Source: CAVSWT01 sp963731745 (lineage in GTDB: Bacteria > Bacteroidota > Ignavibacteria > Ignavibacteriales > Ignavibacteriaceae). Taken from it: DNA of 64,000 bases. Shown here piece after piece: positions 44,691-54,085 of this stretch. The position numbers were made by a program, and so were the translations under genes. The notes beneath the pieces were generated by a model. That model did no database searches. It saw only the letters and a list, made by a program, of their open reading frames with translations, and was not told the origin of the DNA. Position 1 is the first letter of the stretch, and each line of letters starts with the position of its first letter. The stretch is from assembly GCA_963731745.1 (NCBI GenBank), contig CAVSWT010000029.1, positions 18,810 to 82,809 of the forward strand. Reading direction: 5' to 3'.

Positions 44691-45026
44691 TTAAGAATAA
44701 CTTTGTACGGCTTCCTCAACATCCGAAAATATTTTCAAAATGTTTGTAAATCCGGTTAGGGCTAATACCTTAAGTACATCTGGTTGAATATTTGCTAAGC
44801 GCATGTCGCCTTTTTGTGAGCGAGTTTCCTTCACCGCAGCTAGCAAGACTCTTAATCCTGCACTGCTTGTATAAGGAACATTATTAAAATCTGCAATTAA
44901 TTTTATATTTCCTTTTGTAATAAGCCGCTTTATATATTCTGTTATTTTAGGTGCAGTAATAGCATCAATATTACCGGTAAAATTAATGATTACAACATCA
45001 TTAATTTGATTATCCTGAATCTCCAT
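44691..45026 (-). CDS. STAS-domain anti-sigma-factor antagonist
   Basis: 111 residues forming one STAS domain (SpoIIAA/RsbV-like). The phosphorylatable Ser lies in FNNVPYTSSAGLRVLLAAV (about 56-60), with conserved GNIDAITAP near the N terminus. In partner switching this Ser is phosphorylated by an RsbW-like kinase and dephosphorylated by a PP2C phosphatase. Both activities are found together in the protein encoded 11 bases upstream, so the three domains form a ready-made switch. No sigma-B-like factor is visible in the window. Confidence 0.92.
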   Translation of the reverse strand: MEIQDNQINDVVIINFTGNIDAITAPKITEYIKRLITKGNIKLIADFNNVPYTSSAGLRVLLAAVKETRSQKGDMRLANIQPDVLKVLALTGFTNILKIFSDVEEAVQSYS

Positions 45027-45037
45027 TGTTATTCCTA

Positions 45038-47533
45038 TTAATTAATTTTAACTGTATTTAAATATTTCTCTAAAATAAGTTGATTTCTACCATCTGGAAG
45101 TTTTTTATAATCAACTTTATCCATTAAACCATTAACCAAAACTAACCCCAGACCCCCGATCTTCATATCCTCCACATTTCCGTGCATATCGGGAATTTCC
45201 ACTGCATCAGGTGGAAAATATTTACCGTTATCAAATATTTTAAGTACGGCTTTGTCAATCTTTCGAATAAATTCAATTTCTACAGTGCCTTCATTTTTCC
45301 CTTCGTACCCATACTTAATAATATTTGTACATATTTCTTCTGCGGCAAGTTTAAAAGAAAAGGCCAAATCTTTATTTAGTCCACAACTAATTACAACCTC
45401 CTCAACAAAATCACGCAACTCTTCCAAATTGCTGTCATTAGCATCGCGAATTATAAAATGTTTATTTTCTTCGCCAAATATTTTTCTTCTTATTGCTAGA
45501 TGAGTAATGTCATCGTACTGGACTTGAAATCCAATATGCTTTTTTAAGATTGTGTTTAGATTAAAGGACATGCTGAAAGCTGAGTTCCACTGTGCAGCAA
45601 TTATTTTTGTCAATGCCTCCTCACCGAATAATTCTTGCTTGCTATTTTTCGCATCCGTTGTTCCATCCGTAAAAGCAAATAGTATATCTCCTTCTTTTAA
45701 TTCAACAGATTTAACTTCAAAATCCATATCTGAAAACATCCCCACCACAGGGCCTGTCGGTTCTAATTTATTAATTATTTTCCCATTATCATTTATTATG
45801 AAGGGGGCATCAAGTCCGGCATTAATGTAGCTGATCTTATAATTATCTGTATTTATAATACCAAAAAATATTGATGCGAACATATTCGCGTTGTTATGTG
45901 TTTCAGCAATATAATTATTAGTGTTCAGTATGATATTTTTCAAGTAAAGATTTAAATCATTAATATCATTTATATTAGAACTAAATGCCCTTAGCAGACT
46001 ACGAAACAATACCATAAATAAAGCTGCACCAACTCCTTTATCACAAACATCAGCAATTACAAAAGCAGTATAATTTGATTTATCTATTTGAAATACGTCA
46101 TAGAAATCTCCGGATACTTGTCGAGCCGGTTTAAAGTAAGTAGAAATTTCCAATCCATCTATTTCTTTAATTTCACTTGGGAAAAAACTTGCTTGTATCT
46201 CTCTGCCGATTTCCAAATCATTCGTGGCAATATTTAAAGCTTTTTCTGTTTGAGAAAAATGCATTGCATTTTCAATGGAATTAGCAATTTTCTGTGATAC
46301 AGCTTTTGCAAGATCAATTTCAGCGTTGTTAAAAACATAAGTTGGCTCAATAGCCGACAAAAGAATTGCTCCAATTGTCTGACTTTTGGAAATGACAGGA
46401 ATAGCTAAAAGATTATTTAAGCATGTCGATTGATCATGTTTAGTGATTTGATTTTCATTGGATTTTAATGCGACACTCTTAAACTGTAATATTTGATTAG
46501 TCTCAATAGCTTCTTTGAATAAAATATTTTCATTTAAATTAATTTCAAAACCAGTTAGATTATTTTCAGATTTATTATTGGCTCGAAATGCCACTATAGA
46601 CAGCTTTTTTTTATCATCATTAAATAGGGCAATACTGGTATTCTCAACCGGGAAAATTTTTATTAATTCTGTACATGCACGGTTAAATATGTCATTCAAA
46701 TCAAGAGATGAATTTACTTTTTCTGTGATTTGATTTATACTCCCTAACTCAATTGCTCTGTCCATGAGCATTATATTAATTTTATTGATTTCCTGTGTTC
46801 GTTCTTCGACCTTTTCATTTAAATACTTATCTGAATTTTCTAAAGATTCATTAAGTTTATTCTCTACCAAGTAATTTTCTTTTTTCAGATTTCGAACACT
46901 ATCATAATTATTTGATGATGAAAATATCAGTAAAAAGAAAAATCCAATTTGTAAACTCCAATCAGCTATAAATAGGCTATTAAAAATATTAAAATAACTA
47001 AATACAAAAAGGAGTATGCTTATAAAATATAATGCAGAACCTATGAAGTCCTTCAGTTTCAGGCCATGCTTTGAATTCAAATAAACTGCAAGCATGATTG
47101 AAACGGGTGTTAGTATACAGCCAAATGCCAAAAGATTTATAGAAATATTCTTTTCAAGAAAAATTGAAATTATCATGAATGCAATAAAAAAATTTCTAAC
47201 GCTAACTAGGATTGTATTTGAAAATGGATTTGATTTTTTTGGAATGTAAATTAGCCGGATGAGTTCGAGTGAAAAGGCAAATGCCGCAAAACTAAAAAAC
47301 GGGTAACTAACACTTGACCACCAAATAAGATTAGAGAAATAATATTTGAAAACAATTTTGTTGAATATCCAAATGAATAAACTTATCGATGCTACAATAA
47401 CTAAAAGAAAATGAATCCCCTTTTCTTTAAATCCAAAGAATGCAAATAAACTGTAAATAGTGTGTATTAAAACTGCACCTAAAAAGAATCCTTCAAAGAT
47501 TTGTAGATAATTAAGTGAGTTAGTTTCAAACAT
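45038..47533 (-). CDS. Membrane sensor with GAF, SpoIIE-type PP2C phosphatase and RsbW-like kinase domains
   Basis: 831 residues. Seven or so TM helices occupy about 1-210 (7TM-DISM-like), then a coiled coil (KNLNE-like, about 225-265), a GAF domain (about 265-410), and a SpoIIE/RsbU PP2C phosphatase (about 440-650: DVFQIDKSNYTAFVIADVC, GAALFMVLFRS, FTDGTTDAKN). The C terminus is an HATPase of the RsbW/SpoIIAB kind (AAEEICTNIIKYGY, IGGLGLVLVNGLMD). Phosphatase and kinase of a partner-switch are thus on one chain. The target is probably the STAS protein next door. The external signal is unknown. Confidence 0.9.
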   Translation of the reverse strand: MFETNSLNYLQIFEGFFLGAVLIHTIYSLFAFFGFKEKGIHFLLVIVASISLFIWIFNKIVFKYYFSNLIWWSSVSYPFFSFAAFAFSLELIRLIYIPKKSNPFSNTILVSVRNFFIAFMIISIFLEKNISINLLAFGCILTPVSIMLAVYLNSKHGLKLKDFIGSALYFISILLFVFSYFNIFNSLFIADWSLQIGFFFLLIFSSSNNYDSVRNLKKENYLVENKLNESLENSDKYLNEKVEERTQEINKINIMLMDRAIELGSINQITEKVNSSLDLNDIFNRACTELIKIFPVENTSIALFNDDKKKLSIVAFRANNKSENNLTGFEINLNENILFKEAIETNQILQFKSVALKSNENQITKHDQSTCLNNLLAIPVISKSQTIGAILLSAIEPTYVFNNAEIDLAKAVSQKIANSIENAMHFSQTEKALNIATNDLEIGREIQASFFPSEIKEIDGLEISTYFKPARQVSGDFYDVFQIDKSNYTAFVIADVCDKGVGAALFMVLFRSLLRAFSSNINDINDLNLYLKNIILNTNNYIAETHNNANMFASIFFGIINTDNYKISYINAGLDAPFIINDNGKIINKLEPTGPVVGMFSDMDFEVKSVELKEGDILFAFTDGTTDAKNSKQELFGEEALTKIIAAQWNSAFSMSFNLNTILKKHIGFQVQYDDITHLAIRRKIFGEENKHFIIRDANDSNLEELRDFVEEVVISCGLNKDLAFSFKLAAEEICTNIIKYGYEGKNEGTVEIEFIRKIDKAVLKIFDNGKYFPPDAVEIPDMHGNVEDMKIGGLGLVLVNGLMDKVDYKKLPDGRNQLILEKYLNTVKIN

Positions 47534-47857
47534 ACATTAGGATGATAATAGAAAATAATTTATAATGACGGAGATTTGATAAATTATAAAAGCCTTATAA
47601 AGAAAGCTAAACTGCTATTGCAGCGTCGCAATAATTAAGATATTAAACATGATAAAATGATCTGCTAGAAACTTAATTTAATAGATCAAATAATCCAACT
47701 TTGGACCATTATTATCTTGAAAGTAAATTATTAATATACCGGAAAGTTAAATGTTTTTTATGAATTGAATAATTAAAATGTTACGAGAATATAGAATTAC
47801 AAAGGCTGAATCGAATATATAACTTTAAAAAATTAGATCGAACAATTTTTTGTCAAG
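47534..47857. other. AT-rich non-coding gap
   Basis: A 324-base gap between the SpoIIE-type gene and tRNA-Ser(CGA). I see no open frame of note, no clear hairpin with T-run and no match to known RNA motifs. It may hold the promoter of the minus-strand SpoIIE operon. Confidence 0.6.
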
Positions 47858-47945
47858 CGGAGAGACAGGGATTCGAACCCTGGGTACGTAAAATACGCAC
47901 AACGGTTTTCGAGACCGCCCCATTCAACCACTCTGGCATCTCTCC
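47858..47945 (-). tRNA. tRNA-Ser (CGA)
   Basis: A class II tRNA on the reverse strand. The acceptor is GGAGAGA / TCTCTCC with discriminator G. The anticodon arm is GCGGT-CTCGAAA-ACCGT, anticodon CGA. It has the long variable arm typical of serine (TGTGCGTATTTTACGTACC) and T arm CAGGG-TTCGAAT-CCCTG. No encoded CCA. Confidence 0.95.
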
Positions 47946-47960
47946 AATATTTTTGAACAA

Positions 47961-47968
47961 CAAATATA
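47961..47968 (-). promoter_or_regulatory. -7 box of tRNA-Ser (CGA)
   Basis: On the minus strand TATATTTG exactly matches the TAnnTTTG consensus and ends 15 bases before the tRNA, as at the other two tRNA genes. A clear TTG -33 element is not visible at the usual distance. Confidence 0.55.
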
Positions 47969-48067
47969 AAACTTACTTGAATAATTAACATTAAAACCGT
48001 AAAAAAAGTTTTTTGATTTATGCCAAATTTATGGATAACTAAATTTATGATACTGTATACCCATAAC

Positions 48068-48099
48068 TTTTGTTAAGACTGATCAAATAATTATATTTG
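48068..48099 (+). promoter_or_regulatory. Promoter of tRNA-Ser (GGA), perfect Bacteroidota match
   Basis: TTTTG (48068-48072) and TATATTTG (48092-48099) are separated by 19 bases, an exact fit to the TTTG / TAnnTTTG promoter class of Bacteroidota. The -7 box ends 14 bases before the first tRNA base. Confidence 0.75.
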
Positions 48100-48113
48100 C
48101 AACACTTTTTATT

Positions 48114-48203
48114 GGAAAGGTGCAGGAGTGGTTTAACTGGCACGCCTGGAAAGCGTGTGTACCTTCACGGGTACCGAGGGTTCGAATCCCTCCCTTTCCG
48201 CCA
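48114..48203 (+). tRNA. tRNA-Ser (GGA)
   Basis: Class II tRNA. The acceptor is GGAAAGG / CCTTTCC with discriminator G and an encoded CCA (48201-48203). The anticodon arm is CACGC-CTGGAAA-GCGTG, anticodon GGA. The long variable arm contains GTACC / GGTAC pairing. The T arm is GAGGG-TTCGAAT-CCCTC. It is divergent from tRNA-Ser(CGA), about 170 bases away. Confidence 0.96.
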
Positions 48204-48279
48204 TACAATACTATTAATTTTATTCTATCGCTGTAAAATTCATTACCCTATCAATATTCTAAGGAAGGAGTTAATGTAA

Positions 48280-48990
48280 ATGCCTGATGGAATGTTTTTT
48301 TATGAGTTTATACTTCTTATATTAGGTTCTATACTATTTTTAGCACTCCTTATAATTTTAATTATTTATGCTGTAAAAAGTCGACCTCTAAAAGGGCTTC
48401 TGCCATTTTTTATTATTCCAATATTAATGATAGGTTATCCGGGTTATCAAAAAATAAGTTATGATAATGGTGTTGTAACTATAGAAAAACAGTTAAAAGA
48501 AGTGGCTAATAATCCTTCAGATAGTACTGCACGAAAAAATTTAGAACAGACTCTTTCGGAGATTCAAGAAAGGCCTACTACTAATACCAAAGTATTAGTC
48601 GATGCCGGCAAAGCATCAGCAGTCATAGGTGACACTTTAAAAGCTCTTTCATTTTTAAAAAATGCTCTGCAAATAAAACCAGATTTAATCGAAGCCAATA
48701 ATCTCAAAAAAAAATATTCAACTCCCAGGGTAAGACTTGAAAAACTTTCAGACGATTTACAAAAAAATCCAACAAATTCTTCAACAAGAAAGGAATTAGA
48801 ATCAGATTTAAAAACTTTTCAAGATACAACGAAATTAAATGCTGCAGCTTATACAACCATCGCAAATGCTCATTTGCTTTTGGGAGATACAATTAAAGCA
48901 AAGAAGTATACTGATTCGGCCTTAATTAAAAATCCAACATATATAAAAGCCAAAGAGCTTAATAAAAAATTAATCATTAAGAATAGATAA
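48280..48990 (+). CDS. Membrane-anchored TPR-like repeat protein
   Basis: 236 residues. Two TM helices (about 8-33 and 40-57) are followed by a soluble helical part with two related halves. Each half runs from a KxLEEV-type start through NPSDSTARKNLEQTL / NPTNSSTRKELESDL to a TPR-like unit with GDTLKALSFLKNALQIKP / GDTIKAKKYTDSALIKNP. Internal duplication is clear. TPRs mediate protein contacts; no partner is apparent. The start ATG 48280 is preceded by AAGGAAGGAG; an earlier ATG at 48273 is followed at once by a stop. Confidence 0.78.
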   Translation: MPDGMFFYEFILLILGSILFLALLIILIIYAVKSRPLKGLLPFFIIPILMIGYPGYQKISYDNGVVTIEKQLKEVANNPSDSTARKNLEQTLSEIQERPTTNTKVLVDAGKASAVIGDTLKALSFLKNALQIKPDLIEANNLKKKYSTPRVRLEKLSDDLQKNPTNSSTRKELESDLKTFQDTTKLNAAAYTTIANAHLLLGDTIKAKKYTDSALIKNPTYIKAKELNKKLIIKNR

Positions 48991-49056
48991 TGAACTTCTT
49001 TTATTATTTATAAGTAAATAGTAAATTGATATTTCAAAAATTAAGGTGGAAATCAA

Positions 49057-50349
49057 ATGCAAGAAAACCGATCATCCTTCCCTCCAGTTTTTTGGATAGC
49101 TAATTCAATCGAAATCATAGAAAGATTTGCTTACTACGGAATCTACATGGGCTTTGGAATTTATATGGAGTATCTGGGTTATTCCAAAGGGCAGCTTGGG
49201 ATTGTACAAAGTATTTTTCTTCTTTTCTCTTACGTAATTCCAGTCTTTTCCGGAACGTTTGCCGATAGATTTGGATTTAAAAAAATGTTGATAGTCGCAT
49301 ACCTCGCTTACCTGCCAGCAATTTTACTTTTATTACTTACAAAATCTTTTAGCGGTATTGCATTGACAATGTTAACAATAGGTTTTGCCGCGGGAATTTT
49401 TAAACCGCTTATTTCAGGAACTGTTCGAGCCGTAACAGATAAAACCAATAAAACTTTGGGATTTGGAATTTTTTATGCAATGGTAAACATAGGAGCCTCA
49501 TTTGGGCCAATAGTTGCGGGTAATTTAAGAGCGATTTCATGGAATTATGCATTTATGGCTTCTGCTATTGGTATTGGAATTATGTTTTTAGTGACCATAT
49601 TTTTTTACAAAGAACCACCAAGAGAATTAGAAGGAACAACACTTAAGCAAAAATTTAAAGATATGGGTGTCGCACTTTCTGATTACAAATTTCTTCTATT
49701 CCTAATACTTTTAGGAATATTTTTTTGGCTTCCATTTTGGGCATTCTTCAATCTGCTAGCCATATATATTGATAAAAATTTAGATACAATAAGTTTATAT
49801 AATTCATTACAAGGTATATTTGGGACCTGGTTTGCAAGTTTTTTTTCTGAAGCAAACAAGGACGGTTCTAGAAAGATACTTGGCGAAACTATTGCAAATA
49901 CAGGCTATGTTATAATTTTATTTCAATTGATTATTTCCAGAATCTTTGAAAAACGTAAAGCTCTTCCTTCTTTTTTGTTTGGCCTTTTTGTAGCTGGAGT
50001 AAGTTTTTTAGTAATTGCTTTTGCTAGAATAGGACCATCAGAATTAATCTTCCTTGGAATATTTTTATTTGCGATAGGTGAAATGATTTCTTCACCAAGG
50101 ATACAAGAGTATATTACATGGATAGCTCCAAAAGAAAAAGCTGGCCTTTATATGGGCTCTAATTTTTTAGCAACCGGATTAGGCGGAGTTTTAAGTGGAA
50201 TTACTTATACATCTTTATATGGTATTTTTAGGGAAATGGGAAATCCCGAGTATGTCTGGTATGTGCTGGCAGCAAATATTTTTTTAGGAATAGCAGCTAT
50301 AACTATTTTTACTAAAACACTCGGTGAATTTAAAGAATTAGAATCTTAG
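49057..50349 (+). CDS. POT/PTR2-type MFS transporter
   Basis: A 430-residue inner-membrane protein with about 12 TM helices. The N-terminal ExxER motif of proton-coupled oligopeptide transporters is visible (IEIIERFAYYGIYMG), as are the MFS loop FADRFGFKK (helices 2-3) and GFAAGIFKPLISGTV. POT proteins import di- and tripeptides with protons. The divergence from canonical POTs in helices 4-8 (NIGASFGPIVAGNLR) leaves other substrates open. A terminator follows at 50388. Peptide import would fit with the S9 peptidase, though they are not adjacent. Confidence 0.85.
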   Translation: MQENRSSFPPVFWIANSIEIIERFAYYGIYMGFGIYMEYLGYSKGQLGIVQSIFLLFSYVIPVFSGTFADRFGFKKMLIVAYLAYLPAILLLLLTKSFSGIALTMLTIGFAAGIFKPLISGTVRAVTDKTNKTLGFGIFYAMVNIGASFGPIVAGNLRAISWNYAFMASAIGIGIMFLVTIFFYKEPPRELEGTTLKQKFKDMGVALSDYKFLLFLILLGIFFWLPFWAFFNLLAIYIDKNLDTISLYNSLQGIFGTWFASFFSEANKDGSRKILGETIANTGYVIILFQLIISRIFEKRKALPSFLFGLFVAGVSFLVIAFARIGPSELIFLGIFLFAIGEMISSPRIQEYITWIAPKEKAGLYMGSNFLATGLGGVLSGITYTSLYGIFREMGNPEYVWYVLAANIFLGIAAITIFTKTLGEFKELES

Positions 50350-50387
50350 AAACTTTCAAATAAAATTATAAAATTTTTTTTTCAAAT

Positions 50388-50420
50388 AAGCATCCTGAAT
50401 AGATTATTCGGGATGCTTTT
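50388..50420 (+). terminator. Rho-independent terminator after the POT-type gene
   Basis: The stem AAGCATCCTGAAT / ATTCGGGATGCTT has one G-U pair and a loop AGATT, followed by a T-run. It lies 39 bases after the stop. Confidence 0.85.
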
Positions 50421-50592
50421 TCATTTTTAAAATTTTTACTTAAAAAGACCTTTATTAGAGGCCCGTCTATTCTTCACATACATCTCAGGTAATTAAACCA
50501 GCCTTTCAGAGAAACCCTGATAAAATCGTACTCATAAAGAAATTAGTTTAGCAATCGAGGATCCAATTTAAAAGTACAAGTGTATTTACTTA

Positions 50593-52149
50593 TTGGAGAA
50601 TCGTATGAAACTGATTATAAAAATAATTTCCCTTACCGCCTTATTTATAATTTCAATTGCTGCTCAGCCATCATATTTGATGAGCCTGTCAAACCCCCAA
50701 ATCATCGACGATAAAAATATAGAATTCGATGTTAATATTAAAAGTAACGGACAAGCTTTTGTTTTGACTTCTTACCAATGCGTGTTTGATATTAATTCTG
50801 AATTTTTAAATGACTCTTCATTCTGTTTTGAATACATTCCTTCGTCTTCTCAAATGAAGAACAGCCCAATTTATGGAGTAGGTTGTGTTAAAATAGATGG
50901 GAGTCGAAAAATTCATTTTGCTTCTGGTGCAGGTAAAGACACAATTGATAATCATTCAGTTAAAATTGGAAGATTTAAAATAAGAAAATCTTCTTACTTA
51001 TTAATTGATTCATTAAACCTGAAATGGTCGTTTACTGGTATCTATAAAACAATTATCACAGGAGAAAATTTTGAAGAAATTACAAATCCTGCCGAGCACA
51101 CGAATCTCTCTTTCAAGTATACAGCAGTATCGCCTAAAAATTATTTGCTGCTGAATGCAGAGGATGGAACTATAGATGGCAATATTCATCTTACAAGCAA
51201 AAATGGTTCTCTTGCAAAAAATGTAGTCTATTTTTTGAATTCGTACAGCACTTTGACATTTTCTGTTACTATTAATAAATCAGGAGATTGGTATGCTTGG
51301 GGAAGAATGTTTTTTGATTCTACAAAGCAATTGAATTCTTTTTATTTCCAAATAGATGGTGGATCGAAATTAACATTTGGGAATAAAGATTATTATAATC
51401 AGTGGCACTGGGAAGGTGCCGGATCAAATAAATTACCAATTGGTAATTTAACACAAGGCGAACATACAATTACAATTTACGGCAGAGAGCCAGCTGAAAC
51501 TGTATTACTGGATCAAATACTCTTGACCTCAGATGAGAATTTGGCCGCTTCAGATGAACTGTTCGAAAACTCAACGCCGGTTGAACTAGTTTCATTCAGT
51601 GCTTCTCTAAAAGTAAATAATCAAATTGAACTTCACTGGGTAACTTCTACCGAATTAAATAATTTCGGTTTTTATATCGAACGGTCTACTGATAAAAGTA
51701 AATGGGAAAATATAGGATTTATAAAAGGTAACGGCACAACTTCGAATAGCAATACGTATAAATTTTGGGATAATAATATTTCACCACGGATTTATTATAG
51801 AATCAAGCAAGTGGATAACGATGGGACCTATTCTTTGTCATCGATAGTTGAGGTTGAAAATAAAGTAAAGGAATTTAATTTATCTCAGAACTATCCCAAT
51901 CCCTTTAATCCTTCAACACATATTCAGTATAGTATTAACAAGGAAAGTAAAATTCACCTTGTAGTTTGTAATCTTTTAGGAGAACAAGTTCGAGAGTTGA
52001 ATAATAATACTCAAAGTCCTGGAAATTATAATATAGAATGGAATGCTTCAAATTATGCAAGCGGGGCTTACTTATTAGTTTTAACAGCAAATCCAACTGA
52101 TGGGTCACAACCATTCAAACAAATTAAAAAGATGTTACTCTTGAAATAA
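50593..52149 (+). CDS. T9SS-exported protein with carbohydrate-binding-like and sorting domains
   Basis: 518 residues. A signal peptide (ending ISIAAQ) leads to a ~160-residue beta-rich domain shared with the next gene (YIPSSSQMKNSPIYGVG, WSFTGIYKTIITGE). Then comes a CBM6-like domain (about 185-330: NAEDGTIDGNIH, WYAWGRMFFDS, GEHTITIYGREPAETVLLDQ), an Fn3-like domain (about 335-425: ELHWVTSTELNNFGFYIERS, YRIKQVDNDGTYSLS) and a type A T9SS tail (SQNYPNPFNPSTHIQY to KKMLLLK). A surface carbohydrate-binding role is plausible; no catalytic domain is seen. Confidence 0.82.
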   Translation: MENRMKLIIKIISLTALFIISIAAQPSYLMSLSNPQIIDDKNIEFDVNIKSNGQAFVLTSYQCVFDINSEFLNDSSFCFEYIPSSSQMKNSPIYGVGCVKIDGSRKIHFASGAGKDTIDNHSVKIGRFKIRKSSYLLIDSLNLKWSFTGIYKTIITGENFEEITNPAEHTNLSFKYTAVSPKNYLLLNAEDGTIDGNIHLTSKNGSLAKNVVYFLNSYSTLTFSVTINKSGDWYAWGRMFFDSTKQLNSFYFQIDGGSKLTFGNKDYYNQWHWEGAGSNKLPIGNLTQGEHTITIYGREPAETVLLDQILLTSDENLAASDELFENSTPVELVSFSASLKVNNQIELHWVTSTELNNFGFYIERSTDKSKWENIGFIKGNGTTSNSNTYKFWDNNISPRIYYRIKQVDNDGTYSLSSIVEVENKVKEFNLSQNYPNPFNPSTHIQYSINKESKIHLVVCNLLGEQVRELNNNTQSPGNYNIEWNASNYASGAYLLVLTANPTDGSQPFKQIKKMLLLK

Positions 52150-52398
52150 CGGCAAATTTCGAGATACTAAATGATGCAATAATTGAACAGAAGGGTTTAC
52201 TAATTTTCAATCTGTAAACTAACTTATTTGGCCGTGGTTAGTAAATCCTTTGTTTTAAGCTAAAATTTCAAACAAACTAGTTCAGGTATCTAATAACTTT
52301 AATTCAGGTACACCCCGATACTCACCCTTTAATTTAAAACTTAATTTGACCCAAGAAATTAGAAGAATAAGCTTCGTAAACTTTGAAAGAGGAACAAA

Positions 52399-53247
52399 TT
52401 GAAAGCAATAGTTTTAATAGGGAAGATTTTAGCATTTGTCTTATTTTTAAGCTTTTTTAGCACTATTTATTCGCAAAGTTATACTGTATCTATCGAATAT
52501 GGAAAACAAATTGATTTAAATAAATTTGAATTTTGCGCTTTTATAACCAGTAAGGAAAGTGAGTTCGTTTTAGAAGCTTACCAAGCTGCATTAAGCTTTA
52601 ATCAGGAAATTATTGGTGAAGGGAAATTGACATTTGAATACATCTCCGGTTCTTCTAGCCTAAAAAATGTTCCAACTTACGGTATAGGCATATTTTCCAC
52701 AGATGGTCAAAATGAACTAACATTTGCATCTAATCCTTCAGGATCAGACACTATCAACAATATAAAAAAGTGTATTGGCAAATTTGTATTAACTAATTCA
52801 AAACCATTTGGTAAGTCCAAACCCGATATAAAATGGAATTTTGAAGGTTTTATAAATACGATAATAATTGAATCAAATGCTACCGATGTTACGAATTTAG
52901 CTACTTATATAGATTTGAACTATGATAATTCATTAACTGCCGTAAGCGATGGTGAGACGAAACCGGAATCCTTTCAATTAAATCAAAATTATCCGAATCC
53001 GTTTAACCCAACTACTAGAATTAGCTATTACTTACCAAAAGAAAGTAGTATCAAAATTCAAATTTATACTTTAATTGGTGAACGAATATTCGAAATGGAT
53101 AATGATATTGAAAATGAAGGCATACATGAGTTCGTATGGGATGCAAAGGAATATGCTTCTGGTATCTATATTTTAGCTATGAATGCAGATGCACTAGATG
53201 GGACTCAACAATTTAGTTCTGTAAAAAAAATGTCGCTATTAAAATAG
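52399..53247 (+). CDS. Short T9SS cargo, paralogue of the preceding gene
   Basis: 282 residues from a TTG start preceded by GAAAGAGG. It has a signal peptide (ending TIYSQ). The ~165-residue N-terminal domain matches that of the neighbour (YISGSSSLKNVPTYGIG against YIPSSSQMKNSPIYGVG; WNFEGFINTIIIES against WSFTGIYKTIITGE). It then goes directly to the type A sorting domain (NQNYPNPFNPTTRISY, ASGIYILAM, KKMSLLK). The CBM-like and Fn3-like modules of the neighbour are absent. The shared domain is not one I recognise, though it has a cohesin-like feel. Confidence 0.82.
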   Translation: MKAIVLIGKILAFVLFLSFFSTIYSQSYTVSIEYGKQIDLNKFEFCAFITSKESEFVLEAYQAALSFNQEIIGEGKLTFEYISGSSSLKNVPTYGIGIFSTDGQNELTFASNPSGSDTINNIKKCIGKFVLTNSKPFGKSKPDIKWNFEGFINTIIIESNATDVTNLATYIDLNYDNSLTAVSDGETKPESFQLNQNYPNPFNPTTRISYYLPKESSIKIQIYTLIGERIFEMDNDIENEGIHEFVWDAKEYASGIYILAMNADALDGTQQFSSVKKMSLLK

Positions 53248-53311
53248 TCACTCGAGACGGTTAGAGATGATGTCTTTTTGGGGAGGTAGATGTCATCTCA
53301 TAACTTTACCA

Positions 53312-53968
53312 CTACAATCTCTTTAAAACAATAAATTTTAAATTATCGTAAGAATATTTGGTAAAATAAACAAACCATGTTACCACCCCGAATAGTTTGA
53401 AACTGGCTTCCAATTCATCTTCCTTGCCAATTACTAAAAGTTTAGCATCACTTAAGAGATCAATAATTACTGCAAAACCTAAAAGTAAAATACTTACAAT
53501 CAATATTTTGTACTCAGATTTTATTATCACTTCTTTAAAACGATAAACAATAAATATTACAAAAGAAAAATACATCAAATAAACAAACGTGTTTGGAATA
53601 TGAAAAATTAATCTAATTGCTAAATGGATTTGAAAATAGTCATCTATTAGCAGTAGAAAAGTTAAAATACCGGTATAAAAAATATATTTGGTGTTAGAAG
53701 TTGATCCGGAATAAATTTTAATAGTCAAATAACTGAGAAAACTAATGCTCATACTTCCCGACCAAAATATAACTCTTAATTTTTGAAGAAGGCCAGCATA
53801 GATTGGAATATTGAATTGTGACTCGGGGTTGTTGCTAAAATATTCAAATGGAATATTAAATGTGTTACCTAAAATTATTATAACAAATAGTAGGAGACCT
53901 ACCGCAAAATATGAGACTAATAAAAGATTAACAATTGAAACTGAAGGGGGGTTAAATTTATATTTCAT
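53312..53968 (-). CDS. Integral membrane protein of unknown function
   Basis: 218 residues with about six TM helices (near 12-32, 55-80, 90-110, 113-140, 153-173 and 185-203) and few charged loops. A short acidic loop IGKEDELEASF precedes the last helix. I recognise no family motif. It begins the minus-strand run that continues into the polysaccharide locus, ending 64 bases from the T9SS cargo on the other strand, so it may belong to surface polysaccharide export, but nothing in the sequence proves that. Confidence 0.7.
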   Translation of the reverse strand: MKYKFNPPSVSIVNLLLVSYFAVGLLLFVIIILGNTFNIPFEYFSNNPESQFNIPIYAGLLQKLRVIFWSGSMSISFLSYLTIKIYSGSTSNTKYIFYTGILTFLLLIDDYFQIHLAIRLIFHIPNTFVYLMYFSFVIFIVYRFKEVIIKSEYKILIVSILLLGFAVIIDLLSDAKLLVIGKEDELEASFKLFGVVTWFVYFTKYSYDNLKFIVLKRL

Positions 53969-54085
53969 TACAATTTATTGGTTGAAAATTCTGAGGGTTT
54001 CAAAATAAAGAGGTAAATCTAAATAACATTCTTCTAAATTTAAGTAGATAATATTTTTGCTTAGATTATGATCCACATACTAAGA

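Noticed and set aside
47534..47857. Small RNA or riboswitch in the 324-base gap
   Set aside because: No stable stem or known motif is visible; only AT-rich sequence.
48097..48279. Open frame of 60 codons before the TPR-like gene
   Set aside because: It covers the whole of tRNA-Ser(GGA), so it is a spurious translation of the tRNA.
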